22,674 nucleotides of DNA from a virus: the IMG/VR virus record IMGVR_UViG_3300010885_009568, positions 1 through 22,674 of that record; one strand, given 5' to 3'. A program made the translations under genes and the position numbers. The notes under the pieces are model-generated. The model made no database searches. It was not told the DNA's origin and saw only the letters and a list, made by a program, of their open reading frames with translations. Positions within the stretch are counted from its first letter, which is position 1, and each line of letters begins with the position of its first letter. Below are positions 1 to 7,246 of this stretch, piece by piece.

Positions 1-135
1 GGTGCCTACTGTGAAGATTATAAGCCGCCTGTGTTGGAATACATGGATTTGGAAAAGTTTGCCGAATTGGTTGAACAGGATCTAATCAAAAGACTCCTGT
101 TAAAAACAGGCAGTAAGACAGACCTCAAAAATTAG
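1..135 (+). CDS. C-terminal end of a hypothetical protein (5' end outside window)
   Basis: Frame 1 is open from the first base to a TAG at 133-135 and gives 44 residues, ending in LKTGSKTDLKN. The stretch contains a short charged helix-like segment (EYMDLEKFAELVEQDLIKRLL). The start codon lies upstream of the window, so length and family cannot be judged. The next gene begins 10 nt after the stop with its own Shine-Dalgarno (GGAG overlapping the stop), so the two are probably in one operon. Function not recognised. Confidence 0.6.
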   Translation, partial: GAYCEDYKPPVLEYMDLEKFAELVEQDLIKRLLLKTGSKTDLKN

Positions 136-145
136 GAGATACGCG

Positions 146-658
146 ATGATCAGTATTAAAGATTTTATGGAAACGGTTAAATATCGGTTGACCGAAGGAT
201 CTGATTATCAGTGGGCCTGTTTTGGACCAGACGCAAACTCACTGGACAGTTGGAATGGCGATAATGATACTGGATATTCAGCTAGCATCATATTTGACAC
301 CAAAACACAAGAGGTGTACGAGGCTACTACCTTTGATTACAAAAGGAATCGGGCTTATCGTTTACTACACCCCGAATATAAACAGGCCTATCTTGATGAA
401 GCCAAAGTTAGGAACATTGATCCCAACGTGGCGTGCGATGACATTAAGTACGTAGATTTGGATGTGGATCAAGACTTTTTGGAAAAGACCTGTGCTATTG
501 TAGCCGGCGAGGACTATTCTACAAAGGTAATGATTGAAATTGACCTAGACCATGACATACTTTATGCTGCCATGCTAGCTGCTCACGAAAAGGATATCAC
601 ATTGAATCAGTACGTAGAAGAAGCATTGCAACATGCGGAATGGTCAGAGAAGTGGTAA
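146..658 (+). CDS. Hypothetical protein with C-terminal ribbon-helix-helix-like segment
   Basis: 170 residues from ATG 146, preceded by TAGGAG (SD) about 9 nt upstream. Residues 1-120 are of a type I recognise from marine T4-like phages, but without a function. Residues 127-163 show the pattern of a ribbon-helix-helix fold: a short strand (TKVMIEIDL), a helix (DHDILYAAMLAAHEKDI), then T-L-N-Q-Y-V-E-E-A-L, which resembles the second helix of HicB/Arc-type proteins. That would fit a DNA-binding or antitoxin-like regulator, but this is inferred from pattern only. It is followed by a 79-nt gap that carries a promoter, so it is probably the last gene of its operon. Confidence 0.75.
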   Translation: MISIKDFMETVKYRLTEGSDYQWACFGPDANSLDSWNGDNDTGYSASIIFDTKTQEVYEATTFDYKRNRAYRLLHPEYKQAYLDEAKVRNIDPNVACDDIKYVDLDVDQDFLEKTCAIVAGEDYSTKVMIEIDLDHDILYAAMLAAHEKDITLNQYVEEALQHAEWSEKW

Positions 659-682
659 TAGGATAAATCGGTAATCTGCCGG

Positions 683-711
683 TTGATACAAACTTAGTTT
701 AGTAGTATACT
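683..711 (+). promoter_or_regulatory. Sigma70-type promoter for the 738 operon
   Basis: TTGATA at 683-688, a 17-nt spacer, and TATACT at 706-711. This is one mismatch from consensus in each box with ideal spacing. The predicted start is near 718, which leaves a leader of about 20 nt with an AGGAA Shine-Dalgarno (726-730) before the ATG at 738. Suggests early transcription by host RNA polymerase. Confidence 0.7.
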
Positions 712-737
712 TAAGAGAAGTACACAGGAATAATGTC

Positions 738-1028
738 ATGATCTATTTTGGCTTCTCGTTAAATAACCCAGTTTGGACAAATCGTTTTAAGACTTTTTGG
801 AGTCGTGTTTGGTCTGTGACCAAAAATAAAACATTGGAAATTGAAGTTTATCGTAGTCATACGCTAGTAGGCTTTAGTTTTACATTTGCGCCATTTGGCA
901 GAGACCACGGTGGATTTAGTTTTGATATTGAATTGTTTGGGTATGCACTTGACTTTCACTTTCATGACAATCGCCATTGGGATCCTGATACTAATACTTG
1001 GCAAACACAAGACACAATAGGAGAATAG
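738..1028 (+). CDS. Hypothetical protein, aromatic-rich, 96 aa
   Basis: ATG 738 follows AGGAA by 7 nt and is the first gene after a good sigma70-type promoter. The protein is rich in Phe, Trp, His and Gly, with alternating strand-like segments (TLEIEVYRSHTLVGFSFTF, FSFDIELFGYALDFHFHD), so a small all-beta fold is likely. No signal peptide, metal site or catalytic motif was seen. I recognise the type as an unannotated marine phage protein; role unknown. The next gene starts 3 nt after its stop. Confidence 0.65.
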   Translation: MIYFGFSLNNPVWTNRFKTFWSRVWSVTKNKTLEIEVYRSHTLVGFSFTFAPFGRDHGGFSFDIELFGYALDFHFHDNRHWDPDTNTWQTQDTIGE

Positions 1029-1031
1029 AAT

Positions 1032-1304
1032 ATGTCGATTTTTGCTTCCTTGCTACCTAACGAAAATAAAGACGCGCCGCTTACTAAGCGCGTAACAAAG
1101 ATTATGGAAAACTATGCCCTCATGGATACCCCATTCACCGAAGAAGTTTGCGACCGTATTATGGCAGACACACTCGCCGAGTTTGGAGAAAGTGCGGCTG
1201 CTAGAGTAATGATTGATACTGACACTAATGAGATTGAAATTACTGTTCCCGATCTTACCGGCAAGCCTATGGTATTTTCATCACTAAAACTATTCAAACG
1301 TTAA
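1032..1304 (+). CDS. Hypothetical protein, 90 aa
   Basis: ATG 1032 lies 3 nt after the previous stop, with AGGAGAA just upstream as SD. The sequence is mixed alpha/beta: a helical, acidic first two thirds (EEVCDRIMADTLAEFGESAA) and a strand-rich end (TNEIEITVPDL). No motif recognised. It sits in a run of small genes behind the 683-711 promoter, typical of early phage proteins that act on the host, but nothing in the sequence shows a target. Confidence 0.6.
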   Translation: MSIFASLLPNENKDAPLTKRVTKIMENYALMDTPFTEEVCDRIMADTLAEFGESAAARVMIDTDTNEIEITVPDLTGKPMVFSSLKLFKR

Positions 1305-1306
1305 TC

Positions 1307-1408
1307 ATGACACAGTGGACATTGAGCATGAATAATGATGGTTGGTTATTAACAGATACCAAATATTGGTTCTATGGTCCATTGACAATAGAAAAGGTAC
1401 AGGATTAA
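1307..1408 (+). CDS. Small protein, 33 aa
   Basis: ATG 1307 is 3 nt after the preceding stop, and the reading frame ends TAA 1406-1408 directly against the ATG of the phosphoesterase gene at 1409. The product is MTQWTLSMNNDGWLLTDTKY followed by WFYGPLTIEKVQD. The alternating Trp/aromatic pattern suggests a tiny beta sheet. No clear SD, so translation would depend on coupling. The exact fit between neighbours is the main reason to call it a gene. Confidence 0.5.
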   Translation: MTQWTLSMNNDGWLLTDTKYWFYGPLTIEKVQD

Positions 1409-1972
1409 ATGGAAAAGATTTGGTTTACTTCTGACAATCACTTTGGTCATAAGAACATCAAGAATTTTTGCCCTAACACTCGCAAGGGTGCTACTGTGGA
1501 AGAAATGGATCGTTTAATGATTGAAATGTGGCAGGCACAGGTTGCGCCAGAGGACCATGTGTATACACTTGGCGATGTGTTCTTCTGTGACGCAACCCGA
1601 GCTAGGTCCATCATGCGGCAGCTACCTGGCCAAAAGCACCTAATTTACGGTAACCATGACAAGGTCATCAAGAGCAACAAGGATCTGCGCGATATGTTTG
1701 TCGCAGTGCATGATTATCATGTCCTGCGTATAGACGGCGTGAAAGTTGTTCTGTTTCATTTTCCTATCTGGGAGTGGGATCAGATGCATCGCGGGTCGTA
1801 CCACTTATTCGGGCATGTTCATGGTAACGCAACTGTACCGGGACGAGCAGTTGATGTTGGTATCGACGGAGAGCTATCTTCTGGCGATATGAGCCTGTAT
1901 TCTTGGGAAAGAGTGCGTGAGCATCTCTCTAAGAAAGAAGTTCGACCCCATCACAATAAAGCCTCAATGTAG
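1409..1972 (+). CDS. Calcineurin-like metallophosphoesterase
   Basis: 187 residues with the full metal-site set of the calcineurin-like phosphoesterase superfamily: D9-x-H11 (SDNHFGH), G55-D56, G81-N82-H83-D84, H117 (LFHFPIW) and G135-H136-x-H138 (FGHVHG). These bind two metal ions and hydrolyse phosphomonoesters or diesters. The short length and lack of extra domains match the small phosphoesterases common in phages, whose substrates (nucleotides or RNA ends) are mostly unknown. The ATG touches the stop of the preceding 33-aa gene (TAAATG). A cytoplasmic enzyme is expected, since there is no signal peptide. Confidence 0.9.
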   Translation: MEKIWFTSDNHFGHKNIKNFCPNTRKGATVEEMDRLMIEMWQAQVAPEDHVYTLGDVFFCDATRARSIMRQLPGQKHLIYGNHDKVIKSNKDLRDMFVAVHDYHVLRIDGVKVVLFHFPIWEWDQMHRGSYHLFGHVHGNATVPGRAVDVGIDGELSSGDMSLYSWERVREHLSKKEVRPHHNKASM

Positions 1973-1981
1973 GAGATTAAA

Positions 1982-2134
1982 ATGAAGATTTGGATTAAGA
2001 AGTGGTTTCCGTTGTTTATTGCAATTGCGTCATTAATATTCGCACTTCTCAATACGCTTGTTGATGAAGCCGGAGTTGCATCTGGGTTTTATATAGCATT
2101 TGCTGGCTGGATGATTGTATTTGCTAATGAGTGA
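1982..2134 (+). CDS. Small membrane protein, 50 aa, two predicted TM helices
   Basis: ATG 1982 follows GGAG (1972-1975) and the frame closes at TGA 2132-2134. The product begins MKIWIKKWFPLF and has two hydrophobic segments, about residues 9-27 and 34-48, joined by an acidic turn (VDEAG). The Lys-rich N-terminus suggests it faces the cytoplasm. The stop overlaps the next gene's ATG by 8 nt (ATGAGTGA). Size and topology would suit a small inner-membrane phage protein (holin-like, spanin-like or superinfection factor), but there is no lysis gene nearby and I cannot choose. Confidence 0.55.
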   Translation: MKIWIKKWFPLFIAIASLIFALLNTLVDEAGVASGFYIAFAGWMIVFANE

Positions 2135-2900
2135 AGTTGCACATTTTTTCTTAGATGAGGGCAATCTTATTAAGATACGGTTGCCCTTTAATTCTAAGTT
2201 TATAAAACACTTTAGAAAGAATACCTATAATACCTACGTTTGGAATAGACAGGAAAAGGTATATCAAACACCATTCAGCACGTATGCTTTTAAGTTTGCA
2301 GCAAAGGATTGTACTAAGTTTTTTGAGATCAGTTACTGCGATAAATTAAAACCAATTATTGAATTTACTGATTCAATCAAAGATTGTATCTTTGAACCTA
2401 CGCTGGTTAGGTCCGGTAATTTTTATTATATCGTTGGCAGTAATGAGTCACTCCATGAGCAGATTAAAGATATGGCATTGGATGATTCTATGCAATCATT
2501 GTATGCTTGTTCGTTGCTTGGAATAAAGGTGCATGAAGATATTTTAGCTAATAATTTACCCAAACAGTTTGCAGCAAGTAGAACTTTTAGAATAAGTAAA
2601 GATATGGTACCACTAGTGCGAGATTGGCTAAGAATGTTAGAAATACAAAATATTGTTATGTCGCCGCGGTTTGGTTCTGATGTAAAAAATTCACTAAACA
2701 TTCAAGCAAGCTATGTGATAGACCAACTTAATAAGGCTAGTTTTTCAATAATTATCCCTAAAAATAGAACACAACTTCATACTAATATTCGGGACAATTT
2801 GGCTGGTAAAAGATTTGTGTACTTTTCTACTAAACTTGAAGATCAATATGAAGTTGCCAACAACATTAATGCAGATAAGGTAGTCGTTCTCGACTTTTAA
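2127..2900 (+). CDS. HARP-like protein adjacent to UvsW
   Basis: 257 residues from ATG 2127, which overlaps the preceding stop by 8 nt. Residues 11-60 resemble the HARP domain of SMARCAL1-type annealing helicases: a strand (NLIKIRLPFNSKFIKHFR), then Y-x2-Y-V-W-N-R-Q-E-K-V-Y, where HARP has the 'YD..TK.W.F' core. The remaining 200 residues are not recognised. The gene ends 1 nt before uvsW, so the two are co-translated. UvsW, like SMARCAL1, regresses forks and anneals strands, so a separately encoded HARP-like partner is plausible. The family call comes from pattern memory only. Confidence 0.6.
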   Translation: MSEVAHFFLDEGNLIKIRLPFNSKFIKHFRKNTYNTYVWNRQEKVYQTPFSTYAFKFAAKDCTKFFEISYCDKLKPIIEFTDSIKDCIFEPTLVRSGNFYYIVGSNESLHEQIKDMALDDSMQSLYACSLLGIKVHEDILANNLPKQFAASRTFRISKDMVPLVRDWLRMLEIQNIVMSPRFGSDVKNSLNIQASYVIDQLNKASFSIIIPKNRTQLHTNIRDNLAGKRFVYFSTKLEDQYEVANNINADKVVVLDF

Positions 2901-2901
2901 T

Positions 2902-4356
2902 ATGGCTACATGTAAAATAATAATTAAAGACGAAGTTAATGCTAAGATAGAGGGTCTAGAACTGGACGCTAGACGAGCGTTAATGAAAAAGTTTGAGTTT
3001 GAAATACCCGGCGCAAGGTATCTACCCGCAGTGCGATTGGGTAGATGGAATGGTAAAATCAGTTACTTTAGTCTAGCCGGTAGTACATATATCAATCTAC
3101 TAGAACAAATCATTCCCGTACTGGATAGTTACGGTTATGACATTGAGCTAGAAGATTTACGTACATACACTACTACATTCAATTTTGATGAAGTGTCCTC
3201 GGAATCATTCGCTGACCGAACTTGGCCAGTAGGGCATCCCAATGCTGGACAACCTATCACTCTGCGAGATTACCAAGTAGAACTTGTCAACCACTTTTTG
3301 GCCAATCCACAGTGCTTGCAAGAGATTGCCACAGGTGCAGGTAAGACAATCATGACTGCGGCTCTTAGTAAAAGCGTAGAAAAGTATGGTAGATCAATTG
3401 TCATTGTACCAAACAAAAGTTTGGTAACACAAACTGAAGAAGATTATGTCAATCTTGGATTAGACGTTGGTGTTTATTTTGGTGATCGCAAAGAATACAA
3501 TAAGACTCATACTATTTGCACTTGGCAGTCATTGAACAATCTACTAAAGAACACTAAAGCCGGTGAAGCAGATATTCCTATTAGAGAATTCATTGAGGGT
3601 GTGATTTGTGTCATGGTTGATGAAGTTCATCAAGCAAAAGCCGATGCTCTTAAAACATTGTTGACTGGGGTGTTTAGTCATGTTCCTATTCGTTGGGGAT
3701 TGACCGGTACTATTCCCAAAGCCGAATTCGAGCGAACTTCACTTCTAGTAAGTTTAGGTCCTGTTATAAACAAACTTGCCGCAAGTGAGTTGCAGGATAT
3801 GGGAGTATTAGCTAGGTGCCATGTAAACATTATTCAATTAAAAGATAATGTTGGATTTTCAAATTATCAGAGTGAATTGAAACATTTGCTTGAAAACAAA
3901 GAACGTCTAGACAAGATAGCCCAATTAATCAATAAGATCAGCGATACTGGCAACACTTTAGTACTGGTAGATAGGGTAAATGCAGGTAAGGAAATTATCA
4001 GTAGACTTTCCGATGCGGTTTTCGTTAGCGGCGAAACTAAGCTAACCGAAAGAAAAGAAGAATATGACGAAATCAAAACAAGCACGAACAAGATATTGGT
4101 TGCTACTTACGGTGTTGCCGCTGTTGGAATTAATTTGCCTCGGATTTTTAATCTGGTGCTTATTGAGCCCGGAAAATCATTTGTTAGGGTTATTCAAAGT
4201 ATTGGGCGCGGAATAAGAAAAGCCGAAGATAAGGACGAGGTGATGATTTGGGATATTACAAGTGACTGTAAGTTTGCCAAACGTCATCTTACTCAAAGAA
4301 AGGTCTTTTACAAAGAAGCACTCTACCCGTTTAGTATGGAAAAGTTGAGCTATTGA
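2902..4356 (+). CDS. uvsW: UvsW-type superfamily 2 helicase
   Basis: 484 residues with ordered SF2 motifs: L-R-D-Y-Q (121-125), Walker A ATGAGKT (143-149), DEVH (240-243), LTGT (267-270), motif V ATYGVAAVGI near 401-410 and motif VI QSIGRGIRK (432-440). In T4, UvsW unwinds branched DNA and R-loops, regresses forks and helps switch from origin- to recombination-dependent replication. Residues 1-115 match the small N-terminal domain seen in UvsW proteins (GARYLPAVRLGRWNGKISYF). It starts 1 nt after the HARP-like gene with no SD, so it is probably coupled. Its stop codon lies inside the -35 box of the next promoter. Confidence 0.92.
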   Translation: MATCKIIIKDEVNAKIEGLELDARRALMKKFEFEIPGARYLPAVRLGRWNGKISYFSLAGSTYINLLEQIIPVLDSYGYDIELEDLRTYTTTFNFDEVSSESFADRTWPVGHPNAGQPITLRDYQVELVNHFLANPQCLQEIATGAGKTIMTAALSKSVEKYGRSIVIVPNKSLVTQTEEDYVNLGLDVGVYFGDRKEYNKTHTICTWQSLNNLLKNTKAGEADIPIREFIEGVICVMVDEVHQAKADALKTLLTGVFSHVPIRWGLTGTIPKAEFERTSLLVSLGPVINKLAASELQDMGVLARCHVNIIQLKDNVGFSNYQSELKHLLENKERLDKIAQLINKISDTGNTLVLVDRVNAGKEIISRLSDAVFVSGETKLTERKEEYDEIKTSTNKILVATYGVAAVGINLPRIFNLVLIEPGKSFVRVIQSIGRGIRKAEDKDEVMIWDITSDCKFAKRHLTQRKVFYKEALYPFSMEKLSY

Positions 4357-4381
4357 CTCTTGGCTAAAAATAGCATATAAT
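4353..4381 (+). promoter_or_regulatory. Near-perfect sigma70 promoter giving a leaderless start at 4388
   Basis: TTGACT at 4353-4358, a 17-nt spacer, TATAAT at 4376-4381, then six bases (AGAAAA) and ATG 4388. Transcription normally starts about 7 nt after the -10 box, which is the A of the ATG. There is no Shine-Dalgarno. The -35 box overlaps the uvsW stop codon (4354-4356). Confidence 0.8.
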
Positions 4382-4387
4382 AGAAAA

Positions 4388-4888
4388 ATGCACATACTTA
4401 CATTAGAAAATAAATTTTATAACCTAGAAACTCTTCCTGAAGAGATTGATGACCTTAGATTTGCCATTCTTGACAATTCAAATCCAAGTGCAGTTGATTA
4501 TCATTATATTCCGCTGATCTTTTTAGAATCATTTAATGCTCCTGCACTAGTATTAAAAGTAGGGGACTTTAAACTTAAGATGCCGTTAGATTGGCAAATC
4601 TTAATTGGTGAAAGTGAACACGGTGATTTAGAAACACTGCCACTAACTAGCCTAAATGATAGAGGATTTAACGCATTTGAGTTTAATCCGCTATCAGCAT
4701 TTTCCCCAACTTTCTTGCCCATTGAGATAGTAGACATATATAATGAGGTAACTTGGTATGCACCTAGACTTAGAAATGGACAGTTCCTATGCGTTCCATT
4801 AGGAGAAGGTTACAAACCCAAATGCATTTACTTTGTTAAAGAGATTAGTAGAAACTGTGAAATTGTAGATTACAATCAGGTGTTTTAA
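4388..4888 (+). CDS. Hypothetical protein, 166 aa, probably translated from a leaderless mRNA
   Basis: ATG 4388 is the first in-frame start and lies exactly 6 nt after a TATAAT box, with no SD. The sequence is mixed alpha/beta and acidic at first, with a conserved-looking stretch around residues 120-150 (NEVTWYAPRLRNGQF, then VPLGEGYKPKCIYFVKEI). I recognise it as a recurrent marine T4-like phage protein of unknown function, often near replication genes. No catalytic motif seen. It heads an operon that continues into the gp62-like gene. Confidence 0.7.
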   Translation: MHILTLENKFYNLETLPEEIDDLRFAILDNSNPSAVDYHYIPLIFLESFNAPALVLKVGDFKLKMPLDWQILIGESEHGDLETLPLTSLNDRGFNAFEFNPLSAFSPTFLPIEIVDIYNEVTWYAPRLRNGQFLCVPLGEGYKPKCIYFVKEISRNCEIVDYNQVF

Positions 4889-4889
4889 T

Positions 4890-5165
4890 ATGAAGTGGTT
4901 TGATAAGTGGTTTTCTAGAAAGTGTAGACAGGCTTGGCAAAATAGTAACACTGCACAAATACCTACATCTATAATAGATACTAGTTTGAGATCGAATGGT
5001 CTAAACTTCACATTTTATACTGCTAACGGTGGTTATGTCATAGAGTATCACACATTTAACCTCGAATCAGATAGTAGCTATCATTCTCTGCATATCATCA
5101 CTAAAGATCAAGATTTAGGAGAAGGCATTGCTCATATTATTACATACGAGATGTTAAAGAAGTAA
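4890..5165 (+). CDS. Hypothetical protein, 91 aa
   Basis: ATG 4890 lies 1 nt after the previous stop (TAAtATG) without SD, and its TAA overlaps the next ATG by 1 nt (TAATG at 5163-5167), so it is likely coupled on both sides. A basic, amphipathic N-terminus (MKWFDKWFSRKCRQAW) is followed by strand-rich sequence (LNFTFYTANGGYVIEYHTF). Function not recognised. The N-terminal helix could contact membrane or nucleic acid, but this is only a guess from composition. Confidence 0.65.
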   Translation: MKWFDKWFSRKCRQAWQNSNTAQIPTSIIDTSLRSNGLNFTFYTANGGYVIEYHTFNLESDSSYHSLHIITKDQDLGEGIAHIITYEMLKK

Positions 5166-5755
5166 TGGCAAAGAAGAAAGCATCAGCAGCGGACGAAAAA
5201 CTTGAACAAGTTGAGTTCAGCTTGTTTGAAGCCATTGCAGCCTGTGATCGTAAAGACTACGACTGGTGGGACAAACTGACCGCAGAGCAGCAAAAGAAGT
5301 TTCATCCATATGTAATGTTAACCTTTCTAAGTTCAGTAAAAGCAAATAGAGCGTTGCAAGAATTCCATGTTCTTAGTGTCAACGAGATGGCTAACAAGTA
5401 TGTGCTGAACGAAGTAGTGAGTAAGCATCCCAAGTTGCAGTGGTTGATGTTGTGTGCTTCCACATTAGGTAGAGGTAAACAATATCACCAATGGATTCCT
5501 AGTCTGCGACCCAAAGTAACTAAACTACAAGAAGCCGCTACTCAAAAAGAAATTAGTGAATATTATGGTAAGTTGTATCCCAATGCCGATGCAAGTTTAA
5601 TCAAAGAAATTTCGGAAGAATACGTCAGTCAACATAAACGTAAAGTTTATTTGTCTAAACACTTCCCCAATCTAAAGATTGAAGATATCGAACTCCTCAA
5701 TAGTCTGGTAACCAATGAAGAAATCGAAAAATACGAAAGAGACCTTGGAAACTAA
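5165..5755 (+). CDS. 62: gp62-like sliding-clamp loader small subunit
   Basis: 196 residues, close to T4 gp62 (187 aa). The best match I can see by eye is the segment HPKLQWLMLCAS-TLGRGKQYHQWIP (residues 88-112) against T4 gp62 'LMAAVPRGKRYGKW', within a wholly helical protein that has a preceding 'KYVLNEVVSKHP' helix. T4 gp62 pairs with the gp44 ATPase to load the gp45 clamp for the replicative polymerase. No P-loop is present, as expected for this subunit. Gene 44 and gene 45 are not in the window. It overlaps the next gene by 41 nt. Confidence 0.6.
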   Translation: MAKKKASAADEKLEQVEFSLFEAIAACDRKDYDWWDKLTAEQQKKFHPYVMLTFLSSVKANRALQEFHVLSVNEMANKYVLNEVVSKHPKLQWLMLCASTLGRGKQYHQWIPSLRPKVTKLQEAATQKEISEYYGKLYPNADASLIKEISEEYVSQHKRKVYLSKHFPNLKIEDIELLNSLVTNEEIEKYERDLGN

Positions 5756-6425
5756 GCATAGTTGTGAATTTTGCAACCGCAGTTTCGTAAGAGAATCTAC
5801 TCTAATGAGTCATCTGTGTGAGTATAAACACCGATGGATGAACAAGGACGCGCATGGAAATCGTATTGGGTTTCAAACTTGGTTGCAGTTCTATACTAAG
5901 AATAGCCCAAGCACTAAAAAGCGAACATATATGGACTTTATAAAGAGTCCATATTACACCGCATTTCTTAAATTTGGTAACTATTGTATTGATGTGAATG
6001 TCATAAACATTCCCAGATATGTGGATTGGTTATTAAAGAATCAGATTAGTGTTGACTCTTGGAATACTGATACGAACTATACAAAGTTTATTATCGCATA
6101 TCTTAAGGAAGAAAATCCGTTTGACGCAATTGCTAGAAGTATTGAAACTACTATTGCACTAGCAGAGAAAGAAAGAATTCAAACTAAAGATAGTCTGCGT
6201 TACGGCAACAAGAATCGTATATGTCATGAAATCACAGCTGGCAGAATTAGTCCATGGATGCTTTATCATAGCGGAAGCGGGAAAGAGTTCTTGTCTACGC
6301 TAGATGAGATGCAAGTTAAACTGGTTATTGACTATATTCAACCTGAGCAGTGGGCTATTAAGTTTAGACGAGATCCGGCAATTGTACCCCAAGTACAGGA
6401 ACTGTTAGCCGCCGGCGGCTATTAA
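5715..6425 (+). CDS. C2H2 zinc-finger protein, 236 aa
   Basis: The N-terminus holds a C2H2-type metal site: C17-x2-C20-x12-H33-x5-H39 (CEFCNRSF ... LMSHLCEYKH). The rest is largely helical, with aromatic-rich segments (SPYYTAFLKFGNYCIDV) and a C-terminal segment with ISPWMLYHSGSGKEFLSTL. I recognise this architecture from marine T4-like phages, always unannotated. Its place after the gp62-like gene and before small early genes suggests a replication or late-transcription accessory role. The only ATG that keeps the finger is 5715, giving a 41-nt overlap with the upstream gene. Confidence 0.75.
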   Translation: MKKSKNTKETLETKHSCEFCNRSFVRESTLMSHLCEYKHRWMNKDAHGNRIGFQTWLQFYTKNSPSTKKRTYMDFIKSPYYTAFLKFGNYCIDVNVINIPRYVDWLLKNQISVDSWNTDTNYTKFIIAYLKEENPFDAIARSIETTIALAEKERIQTKDSLRYGNKNRICHEITAGRISPWMLYHSGSGKEFLSTLDEMQVKLVIDYIQPEQWAIKFRRDPAIVPQVQELLAAGGY

Positions 6426-6426
6426 A

Positions 6427-6705
6427 ATGGTCAATGTTCCTTCAGACTTTCAAGATTATGACGATGACGATCCTAATATTGAATTTAGGCGTGCCAGAGT
6501 AAAATACTGGTGTGCGCTTAAAGTATTGGGTAAAGAGTTTGCAGACATAGAGGATAGTTCCCAATGGGAAAACTTTGTATATTGGGTAGAAGATAAGTAT
6601 GGGTTCAAAGTGATTTTTCATTCGGGAAATGAACCGGCAATTACAGATATGTACACTATCACAGATGAAGCCAAATTTGTTTTCTTTAAGCTAAAATACC
6701 TGTAA
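6427..6705 (+). CDS. Hypothetical acidic protein, 92 aa
   Basis: ATG 6427 lies 1 nt after the stop of the zinc-finger gene (TAAaATG), so coupling is likely. The N-terminus is strongly acidic (DFQDYDDDDPNIEF), followed by Trp- and Tyr-rich helix and strand segments (WENFVYWVEDKYGFKVIF). No motif recognised. Acidic, aromatic small proteins like this are common among early phage products, but no target is evident. Confidence 0.6.
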   Translation: MVNVPSDFQDYDDDDPNIEFRRARVKYWCALKVLGKEFADIEDSSQWENFVYWVEDKYGFKVIFHSGNEPAITDMYTITDEAKFVFFKLKYL

Positions 6706-6717
6706 ACTGTTTAAGTT

Positions 6718-6945
6718 ATGTTAGACTTTCACTTTAGATATGCACCTCATGATACTTGGCAAGATTACCTTTATCAGATTGGAAAAAGGTGTATGCCAGA
6801 CACAGCATATACCGCAATGCAGAAAAAATATCCCGGAGACTATACGCTACAGCAAAGATATGATAGTGATCTAGGTGGTTACTATTATACCATGCATTGG
6901 GAAAATGAAGCAGGTAAAACTTTTTGGTTATTGAAGTACTCATGA
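6718..6945 (+). CDS. Hypothetical protein, 75 aa
   Basis: Starts at ATG 6718, 12 nt after the previous stop with only a weak SD (TAAG). Twelve aromatic Tyr/Trp/Phe residues in 75 (DLGGYYYTMHWENEAGKTFW) give a strand-rich appearance. The TGA at 6943-6945 is 1 nt before the next ATG. It shares its style with the flanking small genes and lies in a consistent coding direction. No family recognised. Confidence 0.55.
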   Translation: MLDFHFRYAPHDTWQDYLYQIGKRCMPDTAYTAMQKKYPGDYTLQQRYDSDLGGYYYTMHWENEAGKTFWLLKYS

Positions 6946-6946
6946 A

Positions 6947-7180
6947 ATGACCGTAAAACTTAAGGTGCGGTTACTCAAGCATAAGGAATTCATTCCTTGG
7001 TTAGAAAGAGAAGTTGGACCATTGAAGCATAGTAAACCTATCGTTGGATGGACAGGTAGTGGATGGAAAGTGTATTATGAAGGTGTCTCTGAGGATGGGC
7101 CGCAACCGGCACCTATGATGATTACTGTAGATATTGAAGATGAGAAAAAAGCTCTGTGGTTTGCATTGAGGTGGTCATAA
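6947..7180 (+). CDS. Hypothetical protein, 77 aa
   Basis: ATG 6947 follows the preceding TGA by one base. The protein begins with a basic segment (MTVKLKVRLLKHKEF) and ends in a hydrophobic aromatic stretch (KALWFALRWS). The ending WFALRWS resembles that of the preceding 75-aa protein (FWLLKYS) and of the 92-aa protein (FFKLKYL), so the three consecutive small proteins may share a fold or be old duplicates. Role unknown. It is the last gene before a 118-nt gap with a promoter. Confidence 0.55.
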   Translation: MTVKLKVRLLKHKEFIPWLEREVGPLKHSKPIVGWTGSGWKVYYEGVSEDGPQPAPMMITVDIEDEKKALWFALRWS

Positions 7181-7246
7181 AAAGCCAAATATGAAAAGCT
7201 TTGGAAAAAGAAGTGTTGATTGAGACTTTTATTTAACCTCAAGAAA

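Noticed and set aside
662-669. GATAAATC resembling a late promoter
   Set aside because: Last base differs from the octamer and the adjacent operon has a good sigma70 promoter; early gene context.
1382-1387. TTGACA inside the 33-aa gene as a -35 box
   Set aside because: No -10 box at 16-18 nt downstream.
2115-2126. TTG start four codons before ATG 2127
   Set aside because: ATG 2127 is in the ATGAGTGA overlap typical of this genome; the extension has no support.
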